Assembly (NCBI RefSeq): GCF_024707545.1 | Contig: NZ_CP062229.1 | Coordinates: 6,615,501-6,679,500, forward strand | DNA: 64,000 nt | Source of the DNA: Mesorhizobium onobrychidis | GTDB lineage: Bacteria; Pseudomonadota; Alphaproteobacteria; Rhizobiales; Rhizobiaceae | Reading direction: 5' to 3' | In this document: positions 29,568-38,897 of the stretch, piece by piece | Layout: every line of letters begins with the position of its first letter | Position numbering within the stretch: the first letter of the stretch is position 1 | Position numbers and translations under genes: made by a program | The notes under the pieces: generated by a model | What the model saw: only the letters and a program-made list of their open reading frames with translations | Database searches by the model: none | Told to the model about the DNA's origin: nothing

Positions 29568-30896
29568 TCAGCGATTCGCGAGAAAAGAATCGAATGCGGC
29601 AGCAACAGCACGAACCACAAAGCGATGTTCCTGCCGCACGCGGATGAAACCATCTTCGATGTCCACAATCCCATCGTTGGCCAGCATCGCCAAGCGTTCA
29701 GCGGAATCGACAAAACGGAGCGGATCAAATTGGTGGGCGGCACAGATGGCCGGCACGTCGGCCTCCAAATCGCACATCAGCCGCTCGATGATTGCGGCTC
29801 GCACGCGATCTTCGTCGGTAAGACGATAGCCCTTTGACGTCCCCGGACGGCCCGCCGCGATGTGCCGGGTATAACGATCCCGTGTGACCTCGTTCTGGAC
29901 GTAACCCCCGCCGATTCGGCCGATAGCGGACGCGCCGAAACCGATCAGAGTTTTGCACGTATCGGCCGAATAACCCAGCGAGTTGCGGCGTAGGCGACCG
30001 GCTTTCTGCGCCAGGGCAAGTTCGTCGTCCGGCAAGGCGAAATGGTCGAGCCCGATCTCTCGGTAACCGGCGGCAATCAGCGTCTCGGCCACGGCTCCAG
30101 CCTGTTCGGCACGGGCATCGCTATCCGGTAGAGCTGCCTCCTCGATCAGGCACTGATTCTTTATCACGGACGGAATGTGCGCATAGCCGAACACCGCGAC
30201 CCGGTTGGGGCGCATGGCGACCGCCGCCGTCGCGGTCTGGACACAGGACTGCACAGTCTGTTTAGGGAGACCGAAGATGAGGTCGAAATTGATACGGCTG
30301 ATTCCATGCCCGCGGAGATTTTCGACGGCGGCCGCGGTCTGCGCCTCACTCTGGACCCGGTTGATCGCTTTTTGAACTTTGGGGTCAAAGCTCTGCACGC
30401 CAAGGCTTGCCCGGTTCACGCCGGCTACTCCTAAGGTTTCGGCCATCTCGGCCGTGAACGCGCGTGGGTCGATCTCGACTGCGACGGCGGTCGCTTCCCT
30501 GAACGCGAAGCGGCGGCGCAGGAGTACCATCAAGTCCAAGAACTCCGCTGGCCCGATGAGGGTCGGTGTTCCGCCGCCGAAATGGACGTCGCTCACGGGC
30601 AGCGCCTGCGGCGCTTGCTCAGAGACCAAACGAATCTCCTCACGCAGCACCGTCAGATAGTTAAGAACCGGCCCATCCCGGCGGGTGATTGTGGTAGGGA
30701 AGCCGCAATACCAGCACATCGATCGGCAGAACGGAATGTGGACATAGAGCGACACCGAATCGCCGACAGGCAGGCCCCTCAGCCATTTCTCATAATCCTC
30801 CGCACCGACCGTCGTGGAGAAGTCCGGCACAGTCGGATAGATGGTGTACCAAGGCAGTCGGGCCTCGCGATATTTTGTCAGGATCGAGGTCTGCAA
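29568..30896 (-). CDS. hemN: Oxygen-independent coproporphyrinogen III oxidase family
   Basis: A 442-aa radical SAM protein with Cys57-x3-Cys61-x2-Cys64 (FCRSMCWYCGFP), HFGGGTPTL (SAM-binding glycine motif), NRASLGVQSFD and FDLIFGLP, all typical of HemN. The N-terminal YTIYPTVPDFS is the HemN substrate-side motif. It would decarboxylate coproporphyrinogen III without oxygen, useful for haem synthesis in low-oxygen nodules. A weak FNR/FixK-like site lies about 60 bp upstream. It may be a second, symbiotic hemN copy; the chromosomal one is not visible. Confidence 0.9.
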   Translation of the reverse strand: MQTSILTKYREARLPWYTIYPTVPDFSTTVGAEDYEKWLRGLPVGDSVSLYVHIPFCRSMCWYCGFPTTITRRDGPVLNYLTVLREEIRLVSEQAPQALPVSDVHFGGGTPTLIGPAEFLDLMVLLRRRFAFREATAVAVEIDPRAFTAEMAETLGVAGVNRASLGVQSFDPKVQKAINRVQSEAQTAAAVENLRGHGISRINFDLIFGLPKQTVQSCVQTATAAVAMRPNRVAVFGYAHIPSVIKNQCLIEEAALPDSDARAEQAGAVAETLIAAGYREIGLDHFALPDDELALAQKAGRLRRNSLGYSADTCKTLIGFGASAIGRIGGGYVQNEVTRDRYTRHIAAGRPGTSKGYRLTDEDRVRAAIIERLMCDLEADVPAICAAHQFDPLRFVDSAERLAMLANDGIVDIEDGFIRVRQEHRFVVRAVAAAFDSFLANR

Positions 30897-30953
30897 TAGC
30901 TATCGCCCCATGCCGCGGACCAACATCCTTGTCGCTGCACTCTCCTTCTGTCT

Positions 30954-30967
30954 TTGAGCTATGTCAG
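30954..30967 (-). promoter_or_regulatory. Weak FNR/FixK-like box before hemN
   Basis: TTGAGCTATGTCAG resembles the TTGAT-n4-ATCAA box in TTGA and TCA but misses other positions. It lies 58 bp upstream of the hemN start, a reasonable activator distance. Confidence 0.3.
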
Positions 30968-31749
30968 TCCGTCCGGCTTTTCGCCGGTTAATGAGTCCTG
31001 AACACGGCGATTTACCACCGCTTCCCCTTCAGGCTGCCCCTTTCTCGACAAGACGCCGTAGCGCGGAATCGCCATATGCTGGGAGATGACCGGGACCACT
31101 TTGCCTTGCTCTCCGACTGGTAGCGCGCCCTCGGGTGGCGATTACCCGTATCTGGCGAGCTCTTTTTTCGATTGCCCGCCAAGACCATTTGGCTCTCGCG
31201 CGCTGTCTATCAGGGGATGTGGTCGACGTAATCAGCAGGTCCGCCGCGATCCTAAGGGCCTGCTGACCGGTCGCTGAGCTGAGCCCCTAGGCGCATGATC
31301 GACGCCAGATCGCGCTCGGCGCAAAGCGCCAGGTGAGTCGCACAAGGCGAGAATTCGCATGTGCCGCTGCAAACGGAACGCGCCATGCTCGGCACCGCGC
31401 AACGGGGCTCCCGCCTGACCTACCAACCGGCGGGGGGATGATGTTTCGACCCAGAGGCTTCACGGCGAACAAATGCTGTCGGAATCCAACAAAGTGTCAC
31501 AGATCGAACAGACGAACCGTGCCCCTACGTCTGCTTTCGCGCGCAGCCTGCCCCCCAATCAAAAGAAGGGAGCGCGACGAAGTTGCGCCGGCCATCCAAG
31601 TGTCAGCACGGAGTTACGTCTTCAGGATGGCACGTCGCTTGCTGCTCTGCATTGAAGACCGACGGATGCACATCTTTTTTTGCTCGCGAGATGGCCAACG
31701 GCTCGCCCTTTGACGCTCTCCGCATTTAATCTTTGATTGGAGATCCAGA
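30968..31749. other. 780 bp without a supported gene
   Basis: Only short, overlapping frames occur (for example plus 31333-31713 and minus 31232-31472). None resembles a known family. The right end carries the promoter region of the porin gene. Confidence 0.35.
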
Positions 31750-32910
31750 ATGAATGTAAGGAGCCTTTTTCTCGGCTCAGCTGCGGCCCTGATCTCCGTT
31801 TCGGTCGCTTGCGCAGCTGACGAAGTCTCCGCGCCGGACCCGACCGAATACGTCAAGATCTGCGACGTCTACGGTTCGGGATACTTTTATATCCCCGGCA
31901 CCGAGACCTGCCTGCGCATCGGCGGCTACATCCGTTACGACATCGGCCTCGGCGATGTCCGATCGTATGACGGGGCAAGAACCTCCGATCTGAGAACTGG
32001 CGAGGCTCAGGGGACTTGGCGAAAGAACGCTCGTTTCACGTTCAAAACTTGGACCGACCAAGAGACCGAGCTCGGCGCGTTGAAGACCTATACCGAAACC
32101 GGCATCAACTTCGGCAACCGCAACGCTTATTCGGGTCCGGAGAGTCCTCAGAACCATGCCTTCAACAGCGGCCTCACGTTGGCGTCCGCCTGGATGCAGC
32201 TTGGTGGCCTCCGAATTGGTAAGGACGGGTCGGCCTTCGACACGTTTACAGGCTACGCTGGTAACGTCCTCGATAACATACTCGTTCCGTACGGCGACTT
32301 CGATGCCAACGTGGCTCAGTACTACTTCGATGCCGGTAACGGCTTTTCGGCTGTGGTTTCACTCGAACAAGGATCGGGTGTAGTCGGTACTATCGACAGT
32401 CATGTTCCGCACGTCGTGGTCGGCGTGAAACAGACGCAGGGGTGGGGCGCGATCACCGGCGTGATCGCTCGTGATAGCAACTACGAAGCGTTGGCCGGCA
32501 AGGTCCGCGTTGACGTCCAAGTCACAGATGACCTGTCGCTATTCGGAATGTTTGGCTATGGCTCCATTGGCAATCTCAACGATGACCCAACCAACGCAGT
32601 CGCCGCTCATGGTCGCGGCTTCTACAAAACTTGGGGCGGCAACTGGGCTTTCTGGGCCGGCGCCACTTACGAGTTCGACGAGAAAACCTCGTTCAACCTT
32701 CAGGTATCGGGTGATCAGCTCAGGAACGCTGGTGTGGCTGCAAACATCGCCTATATGGTCGTTCCAGGTTTCACAGTCACAGCCGAAGTCGACTATTACC
32801 ATTACGGCAACTTCGGCCTCGGCACGGCCGACCGTTCCGGAGTGAATTGGACTGGCGCCGGCAAAAAGAACAGCCTGGCTGGCATACTGCGTTTCCAAAG
32901 CTCATTTTAA
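31750..32910 (+). CDS. Outer-membrane porin (alphaproteobacterial Porin_2 type)
   Basis: A 386-aa protein with a signal peptide (MNVRSLFLGSAAALISVSVACAADE) and the family opening YVKICDVYGSGYFYIPGTETCLRIGGYIRYD. Alternating short beta-strand patterns follow to a terminal aromatic residue (ILRFQSSF), as needed for outer-membrane assembly. It forms a general diffusion pore. The start has GGAG 10 nt upstream. It stands alone. Confidence 0.9.
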   Translation: MNVRSLFLGSAAALISVSVACAADEVSAPDPTEYVKICDVYGSGYFYIPGTETCLRIGGYIRYDIGLGDVRSYDGARTSDLRTGEAQGTWRKNARFTFKTWTDQETELGALKTYTETGINFGNRNAYSGPESPQNHAFNSGLTLASAWMQLGGLRIGKDGSAFDTFTGYAGNVLDNILVPYGDFDANVAQYYFDAGNGFSAVVSLEQGSGVVGTIDSHVPHVVVGVKQTQGWGAITGVIARDSNYEALAGKVRVDVQVTDDLSLFGMFGYGSIGNLNDDPTNAVAAHGRGFYKTWGGNWAFWAGATYEFDEKTSFNLQVSGDQLRNAGVAANIAYMVVPGFTVTAEVDYYHYGNFGLGTADRSGVNWTGAGKKNSLAGILRFQSSF

Positions 32911-33172
32911 CCGAACGGAATCTGCGTCTTGGTGGTTGACGGAAAGCTGCAAGTCCTAGTGCAAGCACCACGGCAGCAATCCAACGACAAAGCAGCGTGT
33001 GAGTGATCACGTTCCGTCGAGCGCTGCCGATCTCGTTCGAGATTGACAAGTCTGCCTTCATGCGCCGGCGTTGCATGCCGACCTGGGCGATCGTCGCAAA
33101 GCCGGGATATCAGAACACTTCAAAAACCACTGTCCGACATTGGCTGTTGCCCGTCCACTCTATCGACTAAGC
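32911..33172. other. Short gap after the porin
   Basis: No gene or clear terminator seen in these 262 bases. Confidence 0.3.
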
Positions 33173-33312
33173 CGAATTTGGGGCCTCAATCTCCTCGTTG
33201 CGTTCGACGCTCTGAAAGTGAACGCGCGCACACGGCCGCGGCACGAAGCAAACCTGGGTGAGGTGGTTGTGAGTGCGGCCATCGCGCGGCTACTCACCTA
33301 CCCGCGCAGTCG
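33173..33312 (+). pseudogene. nodD: nodD N-terminal relic
   Basis: Pieces in two frames match the NodD (LysR family) DNA-binding start. WGLNLLVAFDAL corresponds to DLNLLVALDAL, then ERAHTAAARSK in a shifted frame to ERNLTAAAR, then VSAAIARLLTYPR to MSAAIARLRTYFR. The reading frame breaks at least twice and nothing of the inducer-binding domain follows. It lies 160 bp upstream of a nod box. Confidence 0.65.
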
Positions 33313-33473
33313 GCGCAGGGTCCTCCCTTATTGATGAATCGATCTCCGCTCCAGTGTGTCAGTCTGGCAGGAGGTCGGAGACGATCTTGGACAACAGTCG
33401 CAGGTGTCGCGATCGAGCCGCCCTTTGGTGCGAATGTCTCGTCCAACGGCAGCTCAGGGAATGTGCTGAATGT

Positions 33474-33524
33474 ATCCATGATTTGGATGATCCAGTTCCA
33501 AACAATCTATTTGTTCAATTTATC
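33474..33524 (+). promoter_or_regulatory. nod box before the TolC-type gene
   Basis: The element contains ATCCATGATTTGGATG, then a spacer and AAACAATCTATTTGTTCAAT. This matches the bipartite NodD-binding nod box (ATCCAT-n4-TGGATG and the AAACAATCGATTTTACCAATC-like half). It lies 180 bp before the start of the TolC-type gene and reads in the same direction. Confidence 0.85.
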
Positions 33525-33705
33525 AGCCTTCGCGAAAAGCTGACCGCGGTACCACAGCGTTGCAGGCGCAGATACGCACGCAGGTGGCGCCTCAGCCACT
33601 CGAGAGCGTCTTAGTTGCGGCCCGGGCATTCTGGGTGCGTTCAACGCTGGGGGCCGTGCACCTCTGCGCCCGCGATTGTCCAGCGTTCATAATTGGAGAA
33701 AGAAT

Positions 33706-35040
33706 TTGCGACCAAGTACGACACTGGCCGGACTGGCATTCTTGATTATAGCGACTGTACCGCTCTCCTCGAACGCTTCGGCCGAGAGCATTTTGGGAGC
33801 CCTATCGAAGGCATACGAGAACAATTCTTCTCTGAATTCGGCCCGCGCCAATGTTCGCGTCACCGACGAGAGCGTGGCAATCGCAAAGTCAGGGTGGCGC
33901 CCGACGATCGAGGGTTTCGCGACCATCGATCAGTCCAGCAGCCATGTTAACGGGAAGAATAAAAACAAGCGCACGACGACCGGCGAATATGGCGGGCAGG
34001 TCAAGCAGACGCTGTTCGACGGTTTTCAGACTAGGAACAATGTAGCGGCCGCCGAATCGCAGGTAAGAGCTTCGGTAGAAAGCCTGCGCGACACCGAAGA
34101 GAACATCCTGTTCAAAGCAGCCCAGGCCTATATGGACGTCGTTCGCGACCGGCAGGTAGCGGTGCTAACGCATCAAAACGTGCGGTTCCTGACCGAGCAG
34201 GCGCGAGCTGCGCGTTCACGCTTCAAGGTCGGCGAAGTCACGCGAACTGACGTCGCTCAGGCCGACGCTTCGCGCGCCTCTGCCGTGGAGCAATTGGCCG
34301 CCGCCCGCGAGCAGGTCCTGGTAAGCGCGGCGACTTATCGTCAGTTAGTCGGCCACGAGCCGGGGAGACTCAGGGCCGCTTCGCCGCTGTCGAAGCTGTT
34401 GCCGGCGAGCCTCGATGCGGCACTCGTGACTGCATCACGCGAGCACCCCACCATCCTCGCCTCGGAACATCTGGTCGACGCGGCAGCGTTTTCGGTGAAA
34501 TCGGCCGAAGGTGTGCTGCTGCCGCAGCTATCCGCTTCCGCCGGCGTCTCGAGCGCCTATAGCAACACCTCGCCTATTGCCAGCCAGCAGGACGGTACGA
34601 CCAATTCAGCTACTATCGGCGCGAAATTGACCATACCGATCTATTCGGGTGGCCGCACTTCGGCGCTTGTACGACAGAATAAGGAATCGCTCAGTCAGGC
34701 CCGGATCGATATCGAGGTCGGCCGAGATCTGGTGCGTCAGCAAGTGACTGCAGCGTGGACCACGTATACCGCAGCCCGGCAAACTCTAGCGGCCAACAGG
34801 CAGGTGATTGCCGCTGCGCAGCTTGCCTTGAATGGCGTCGTCGAGGAACGCGATGTCGGCCAGCGCACCACGCTCGACGTTCTCAACGCCCAGGCCGCAG
34901 TCATCACCGGGAAGATCAATCAAGCCAAAGCCAAACATGACGTGGTGGTGGCGAGTTATGGCATCCTACAGGCAATCGGTCACCTGTCGGCCGAGTGTCT
35001 CAACCTGCAGGTGATAAAATACAGGCCGGAAGAACACTAA
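33706..35040 (+). CDS. TolC-family outer-membrane channel under a nod box
   Basis: About 444 residues with a signal peptide (RPSTTLAGLAFLIIATVPL, cut near NASAES). Two homologous TolC halves of long alpha helices follow, with typical strings AQAYMDVVRDRQVAVL, RFKVGEVTRTDVAQADA and QRTTLDVLNAQA. The TTG at 33706 is chosen because GGAGAA lies 5 nt before it; an earlier TTG at 33676 lacks a ribosome site. TolC proteins form the exit duct for type I secretion and efflux pumps. The nod box suggests flavonoid induction, and the RTX relic just downstream suggests an ancestral NodO-like export role. No ABC or membrane-fusion partner is nearby. Confidence 0.88.
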   Translation: MRPSTTLAGLAFLIIATVPLSSNASAESILGALSKAYENNSSLNSARANVRVTDESVAIAKSGWRPTIEGFATIDQSSSHVNGKNKNKRTTTGEYGGQVKQTLFDGFQTRNNVAAAESQVRASVESLRDTEENILFKAAQAYMDVVRDRQVAVLTHQNVRFLTEQARAARSRFKVGEVTRTDVAQADASRASAVEQLAAAREQVLVSAATYRQLVGHEPGRLRAASPLSKLLPASLDAALVTASREHPTILASEHLVDAAAFSVKSAEGVLLPQLSASAGVSSAYSNTSPIASQQDGTTNSATIGAKLTIPIYSGGRTSALVRQNKESLSQARIDIEVGRDLVRQQVTAAWTTYTAARQTLAANRQVIAAAQLALNGVVEERDVGQRTTLDVLNAQAAVITGKINQAKAKHDVVVASYGILQAIGHLSAECLNLQVIKYRPEEH

Positions 35041-35259
35041 AACAATGTCAAAGACAAGTGGATCGGCCTACGCACGCCGGGTGTGCGATAAACTGCCGAG
35101 GGGATGTACCCACATGCACTTAGGGTCCCTCCACCGATCCGAGCACAGGGGCGTCGTCAGCAGCGCCGCGGATGGTCGTGAATGCATCCATATCGTCGAT
35201 GTAGCAATCGATTTCTCTAGTTGTCCGATGATGAATATGAAGGCGTAACTTGGCGTGGT

Positions 35260-35480
35260 GGGCAACATCGGAGTAGTTGGAGGCCCGGGTGCCGAGACCA
35301 TCTTCGGAAGAGAGGTCGTATGATTTGGATTGCCAGGGCAAACGGTGGTCGTGGAGGCAACGACCACGTATTCGGCACAGATAGCTGGGACCATCTAGCG
35401 GGCGACAATGGCCGCGACAAACCGCATATTTCGGTGAGGATGGCGGTCCCGGCGACGATGTCCTGTATGCGGTGACGTGA
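35260..35480 (+). pseudogene. RTX calcium-binding repeat relic (NodO-like)
   Basis: Glycine-aspartate nonapeptide fragments occur in different frames: IGVVGGPGAETIFG (about 35268), NGGRGGNDHVFGTDSWDHLA (about 35342) and GEDGGPGDDVLYA (about 35432). This is the RTX pattern GGxGxDxLxG broken by frameshifts. RTX proteins, such as NodO, are exported by type I systems through TolC, whose gene lies just upstream. Confidence 0.55.
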
Positions 35481-35618
35481 AGCCCTGCGCGACGCGCTGG
35501 TCGTATACCGAGCTGTTCGGCGCAATTGCGACGATGTTGCCACATGATAGTTGCGACTGCAGCTCCCGCCATAACAACCTCAATTAAAAGCTCGGTTCAA
35601 ATCCAGGAGCGAAGCAAT

Positions 35619-36371
35619 ATGCATCGTCGTAATCTGATCAAAGGGTTCATTGCACTCGGCGGGTGTGCCATTTGCGCTGAAGCCGCGCGGGCGGCCAGTA
35701 ACCATTGGGGATATGCCGGCCCGGCAGGACCCGAACACTGGGGCGATCTGGATGAGAGGAATTTCGTCTGCTCGGCGGGCACGCAGCAATCGCCGATCGA
35801 TATCAAGGGCGCCATCAAGGCGGATATTCCCTACATCGCCATAGGTTGGCACAAGGGCGGCGGCAGGATGGTGAACAACGGCCACACCATTCAAGTCAAC
35901 CTGCCGCAAGGCAGCACGCTCACCCGCGGGGATCGTGTCTACGACCTGCTACAGTTCCATTTCCATGCGCCGAGCGAACACCACGTCGCGGGCAGGAGTT
36001 TTCCGATGGAAGCGCATTTTGTCCATAAAGACGCCGACAGCGATACTGTGGGTGTGCTGGGCGTGTTTCTGACGCCGGGCGCGACAAATGCCAGCTTTGC
36101 CAGCCTTGCCGCAACATTTCCCGCAAACTCAGGCGAGGAGACAGCGGTCGACGAGGTCGACCCCAACGAGCTTCTACCGGCTTCGCTTGGCTACTGGACA
36201 TATGAAGGATCATTGACGACGCCGCCATGCACCGAAAACGTCGAGTGGATGGTGGCAATGGAACCGGTTGACGTCGACCCAGCAGACATGGAGCGATTTA
36301 CCTCACTCTATCCATTGAACGCGCGGCCTATCCGTTCACCCAATCGGCGCTTCATCCTAGGCCTGGGCTGA
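35619..36371 (+). CDS. Periplasmic alpha-carbonic anhydrase
   Basis: A 250-aa alpha-class carbonic anhydrase interconverting CO2 and bicarbonate. The three zinc histidines are visible (His114 and His116 in QFHFHAPSEHH, His133 in MEAHFVH), along with QQSPIDI, the substrate-side VNNGHTIQV, and TYEGSLTTPPCTE. The N-terminus MHRRNLIKGFIALGGCAICA is a signal with a twin-arginine-like RRNLIKG. The ATG at 35619 follows AGGAGC by 8 nt. A symbiosis-island alpha-carbonic anhydrase is known in Mesorhizobium loti, where it was studied in relation to nodules. Confidence 0.93.
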   Translation: MHRRNLIKGFIALGGCAICAEAARAASNHWGYAGPAGPEHWGDLDERNFVCSAGTQQSPIDIKGAIKADIPYIAIGWHKGGGRMVNNGHTIQVNLPQGSTLTRGDRVYDLLQFHFHAPSEHHVAGRSFPMEAHFVHKDADSDTVGVLGVFLTPGATNASFASLAATFPANSGEETAVDEVDPNELLPASLGYWTYEGSLTTPPCTENVEWMVAMEPVDVDPADMERFTSLYPLNARPIRSPNRRFILGLG

Positions 36372-37184
36372 GGTCCCGCCACCGTCACGGGGCAATGCCC
36401 GGCTGACGCGCTAATATCGACGTCTATCGCTCCGCGTCACAGAGGCCCTTTGGGAGCTCAGCCACACCGTGGTGCGGACCAAGACCAAGTTGGTCGGTCG
36501 CGCTGTGATGTGTGGGCAAGCGCGGCAGGAAACGCCCGAAAACGATCTAATTTCTGGGCCTGGGACTACGCACTGCACGCGTAACCCGAAGATTTTGATC
36601 GGCGCGTCGATATCGTTGGTGTAGTAGAGCCGGTCGACCCCGATCGCAAGCTTCGCGCCATTGAGTTTCTTCTGCAGGACGAGATGTAGGCGTCCTGTTT
36701 CTCACGCGACTCCGAAGCACATTGTGCGACCTGCCTGGGATCGATACCGGTCGGAATTTTTGGCAAACGCGTATGCACCAGTCCAAAACGGCTGGCAGGC
36801 ATGGAAGTTGTTGAGGTGCCAAATGGGGGGTGATGCATCAGACGACCTCCCTCCCCTGCAACCTCTCTCTGCCGTTGTCTCACGCGGACCGACCTCGATT
36901 GCAGGACACCGAGACGAACTCTTCCATCTACGGCACTTTGCTTTCCTATCATCGCGGTAACGATGCGGCGGTATCAGTACGCCCGAAATGGAGTTCGTCG
37001 CCGTCCGCGAGAACCTCGGCCTTGAAGATTTGAACGCAAGCTGCAGCACGACGGGGAGCCGTTCGGCGCGATGCTTCCTTATTCGCCGCACCCGAATTGG
37101 TGCCGTGCGAAATGCGCCGGTGCCGATTGGTACCGTCCAGCTTTACCAGGGCTCGAGTCGAACCTGACCAAGACCGGCGTCAGC
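36372..37184. other. 810 bp without a supported gene
   Basis: Short frames on both strands with no recognisable domains. The right part merges into an IS66 TnpC relic, so the stretch is probably insertion-sequence debris. Confidence 0.35.
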
Positions 37185-37345
37185 TTGCTTTTGATGCCGA
37201 TCGACTGGCCAATCCGCTTCAGAGCCTGATTGCGACGGCCAAGACGAACGATATCGACCCGTAGGTCTGGCTCGCCCACGTCCTAGCCCGACTGCCCGCC
37301 TAGCCGGCCCATCGGATCGATGATTTGCTGCCGTGGAATCGGCGA
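37185..37345 (+). pseudogene. IS66 TnpC C-terminal relic
   Basis: One frame reads FQ-like LQSLIATAKTNDIDP, stop, VWLAHVLARLPA, stop, PAHRIDDLLPWN. This corresponds to the conserved C-terminal end of TnpC (DPQAWLADVLAR, RIDDLLPWNW) with two nonsense codons. Nothing else of the element remains here. Confidence 0.65.
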
Positions 37346-37401
37346 TCCGCAAAACTGCGGGCCCACCAGCGGCGGCCTGATTATGCAGCGCAATAAGGTG
37401 C

Positions 37402-37618
37402 ATCACGTTCTACACCGTCGAACGTGTCGCCAGGGACCTCGGCGACCGCGAAGCGCTCATCCAGGAACTGACCCTCGGTCTCGAGCCCGAGGACGGGGTC
37501 ATCTGGGTGTACGGCGCCAACGATGACGACGGGGATCTTGGCCCTCACCGATGAAGGCATCGAGGAGATCAAACTCCTCCTCGAAGAATATCATCGCGTC
37601 TCCTCATCGAAAGCTTGA
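37402..37618 (+). pseudogene. Small frameshifted hypothetical gene
   Basis: ITFYTVERVARDLGDREALI continues to EPEDGVIWVYGANDDDGDLG in one frame. ALTDEGIEEIKLLLEEYHRV then follows in another to a stop at about 37618. The two halves look like one small acidic protein of about 73 residues split by a frameshift near 37540. Function unknown. Confidence 0.45.
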
Positions 37619-37759
37619 CCCAGCACCGCGGTGCTCAGGTGCTCATGGCCACCGGATACGCACGTCTGCGTATTCACCGGCTTCACCGGATGCGTACGGC
37701 TCAAAGCCGCGGCACGAAGCATCAGCCTCACAGCGCGAGCTGGGTGAATAAGCGCACCC

Positions 37760-37807
37760 ATCCAGCATGTGGATGCTTACGATCCGAACAATCGATTTGT
37801 TCAAGTC
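37760..37807 (+). promoter_or_regulatory. nod box upstream of ttsI
   Basis: ATCCAGCATGTGGATG is followed by a spacer and GAACAATCGATTTGTTCAAG, a good nod box. In rhizobia with T3SS, ttsI is switched on by flavonoids and NodD through such a box. The ttsI start lies 330 bp downstream. Confidence 0.85.
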
Positions 37808-37833
37808 ACTTGTCGAAAGCTAACCCGTCCTAG
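37805..37833 (+). promoter_or_regulatory. tts box overlapping the nod box
   Basis: GTCACTTGTCGAAAGCT followed by AACCCGTCCTA matches the tts consensus (GTCAGCTT-n-TCGAAAGCT-n4-CC-n-CCTA) with one gap. Its first bases are the last bases of the nod box. Confidence 0.65.
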
Positions 37834-38135
37834 GATGGAATCATGGACCCTGGAGGCGCCGCTGGTCTGACCAATGCAGGGCCGCAGTTAGAGATCAATG
37901 CGCAGACACATTGCAAGCAGAGTTGGTGGCATTTTCGGCTGGCCAAACGGCGTTTCAGCCCAGCAATACGATCTTCCGACGTTCTATCCCCGCCTGCTGC
38001 AGGCGTGCAGGTCGCATGCTCCTGCGACTGCCCGTCCCAAAGAGGACTACGAACACTGCGACGAGTGCGCGACTTCTGCTGCCGCCGGTCTCAACGGTGC
38101 TCGGTGACCTGTCCTACCATTGATAGGAGATGAAA

Positions 38136-38807
38136 ATGCGAACGCTATTCGTTGACCACCATGCGGATCTTACGCAAGCCGTGGGAGTTGCACTCGGGGA
38201 TGGGGGTTTCACCGTTGATGTCGTTCGCACACTGGAACAGGCATCGAGTGCTTTCTTTTGCGCCAGTTATAAAATTCTCCTGCTGGAGTTGGCTCTGCCG
38301 GATGGCGATGGCCTGGATTGGCTGAGGCAGCTAAGGAGTGAAGGACATTCAGTTCCTGCTCTCGTTATGAGTAACGTTGACGATCTTGAGATGCGAATTG
38401 CGATCTTCAATGGTGGCGCGGACGATTTTCTGCTCAAGCCCGTGTATACCAATGAACTCATTGCCAGAATGAGAGCCGTTCTGCGCCGGTCGACACAGAT
38501 GACCGACCCCATCATTGTATTTGGCAATCTCCACTTCGATCCGATCGGCCGACAGGTTTCCGTCGCTGGTCATCCGCTGGCGGTCGCACGCCGTGAATTA
38601 TGTATTCTAGAGCATCTGCTCAACCGTGCAGGCCGCATCGTGCCGCGTTCGCAGTTGGAAGATCACCTCTATTCGTTCAACGATGAAGTATCGGCCAACG
38701 CGCTTGAAGTCGGAATTTATCGCTTACGTGGGTATCTGAGCAGGTCAGGCGCAACGCCACGGATAAAAACGGTGCGTGGCATTGGTTACATTCTTGAATG
38801 TGACTAG
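38136..38807 (+). CDS. ttsI: TtsI, activator of the type III regulon
   Basis: A 223-aa OmpR-type response regulator with receiver domain (residues 1-115) and winged-helix DNA-binding domain (130-223, with RRELCILEHLLNRAGRIVPR and VRGIGYILECD). The usual phosphorylated Asp is Glu51 (LLLELALPDGDGL), as known for TtsI, which lacks a partner kinase. It binds tts boxes to turn on T3SS and effector genes. The ATG at 38136 has AGGAG at 6 nt; the ATG at 38130 would touch that site and is less likely. A nod box and a tts box lie upstream, and rhcC2 follows. Confidence 0.93.
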   Translation: MRTLFVDHHADLTQAVGVALGDGGFTVDVVRTLEQASSAFFCASYKILLLELALPDGDGLDWLRQLRSEGHSVPALVMSNVDDLEMRIAIFNGGADDFLLKPVYTNELIARMRAVLRRSTQMTDPIIVFGNLHFDPIGRQVSVAGHPLAVARRELCILEHLLNRAGRIVPRSQLEDHLYSFNDEVSANALEVGIYRLRGYLSRSGATPRIKTVRGIGYILECD

Positions 38808-38897
38808 AGCCACATTCGTAATTGGCCGAACTTGAAAGAAAAGACCGCCTTGAAAATCATTCCAACTCATTCTGACACCGATCGGCGGCCCCCGCAC

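Noticed and set aside
35181..35222. nod-box-like sequence (ATCCATATCGTCGATG, then AGCAATCGATTTC)
   Set aside because: The two halves are too close together and the second half is incomplete; probably chance or a decayed box.
37843..38133. 96-aa frame between the tts box and ttsI
   Set aside because: It overlaps the ttsI start, is rich in Arg and Cys and has no family features; likely a non-coding leader.
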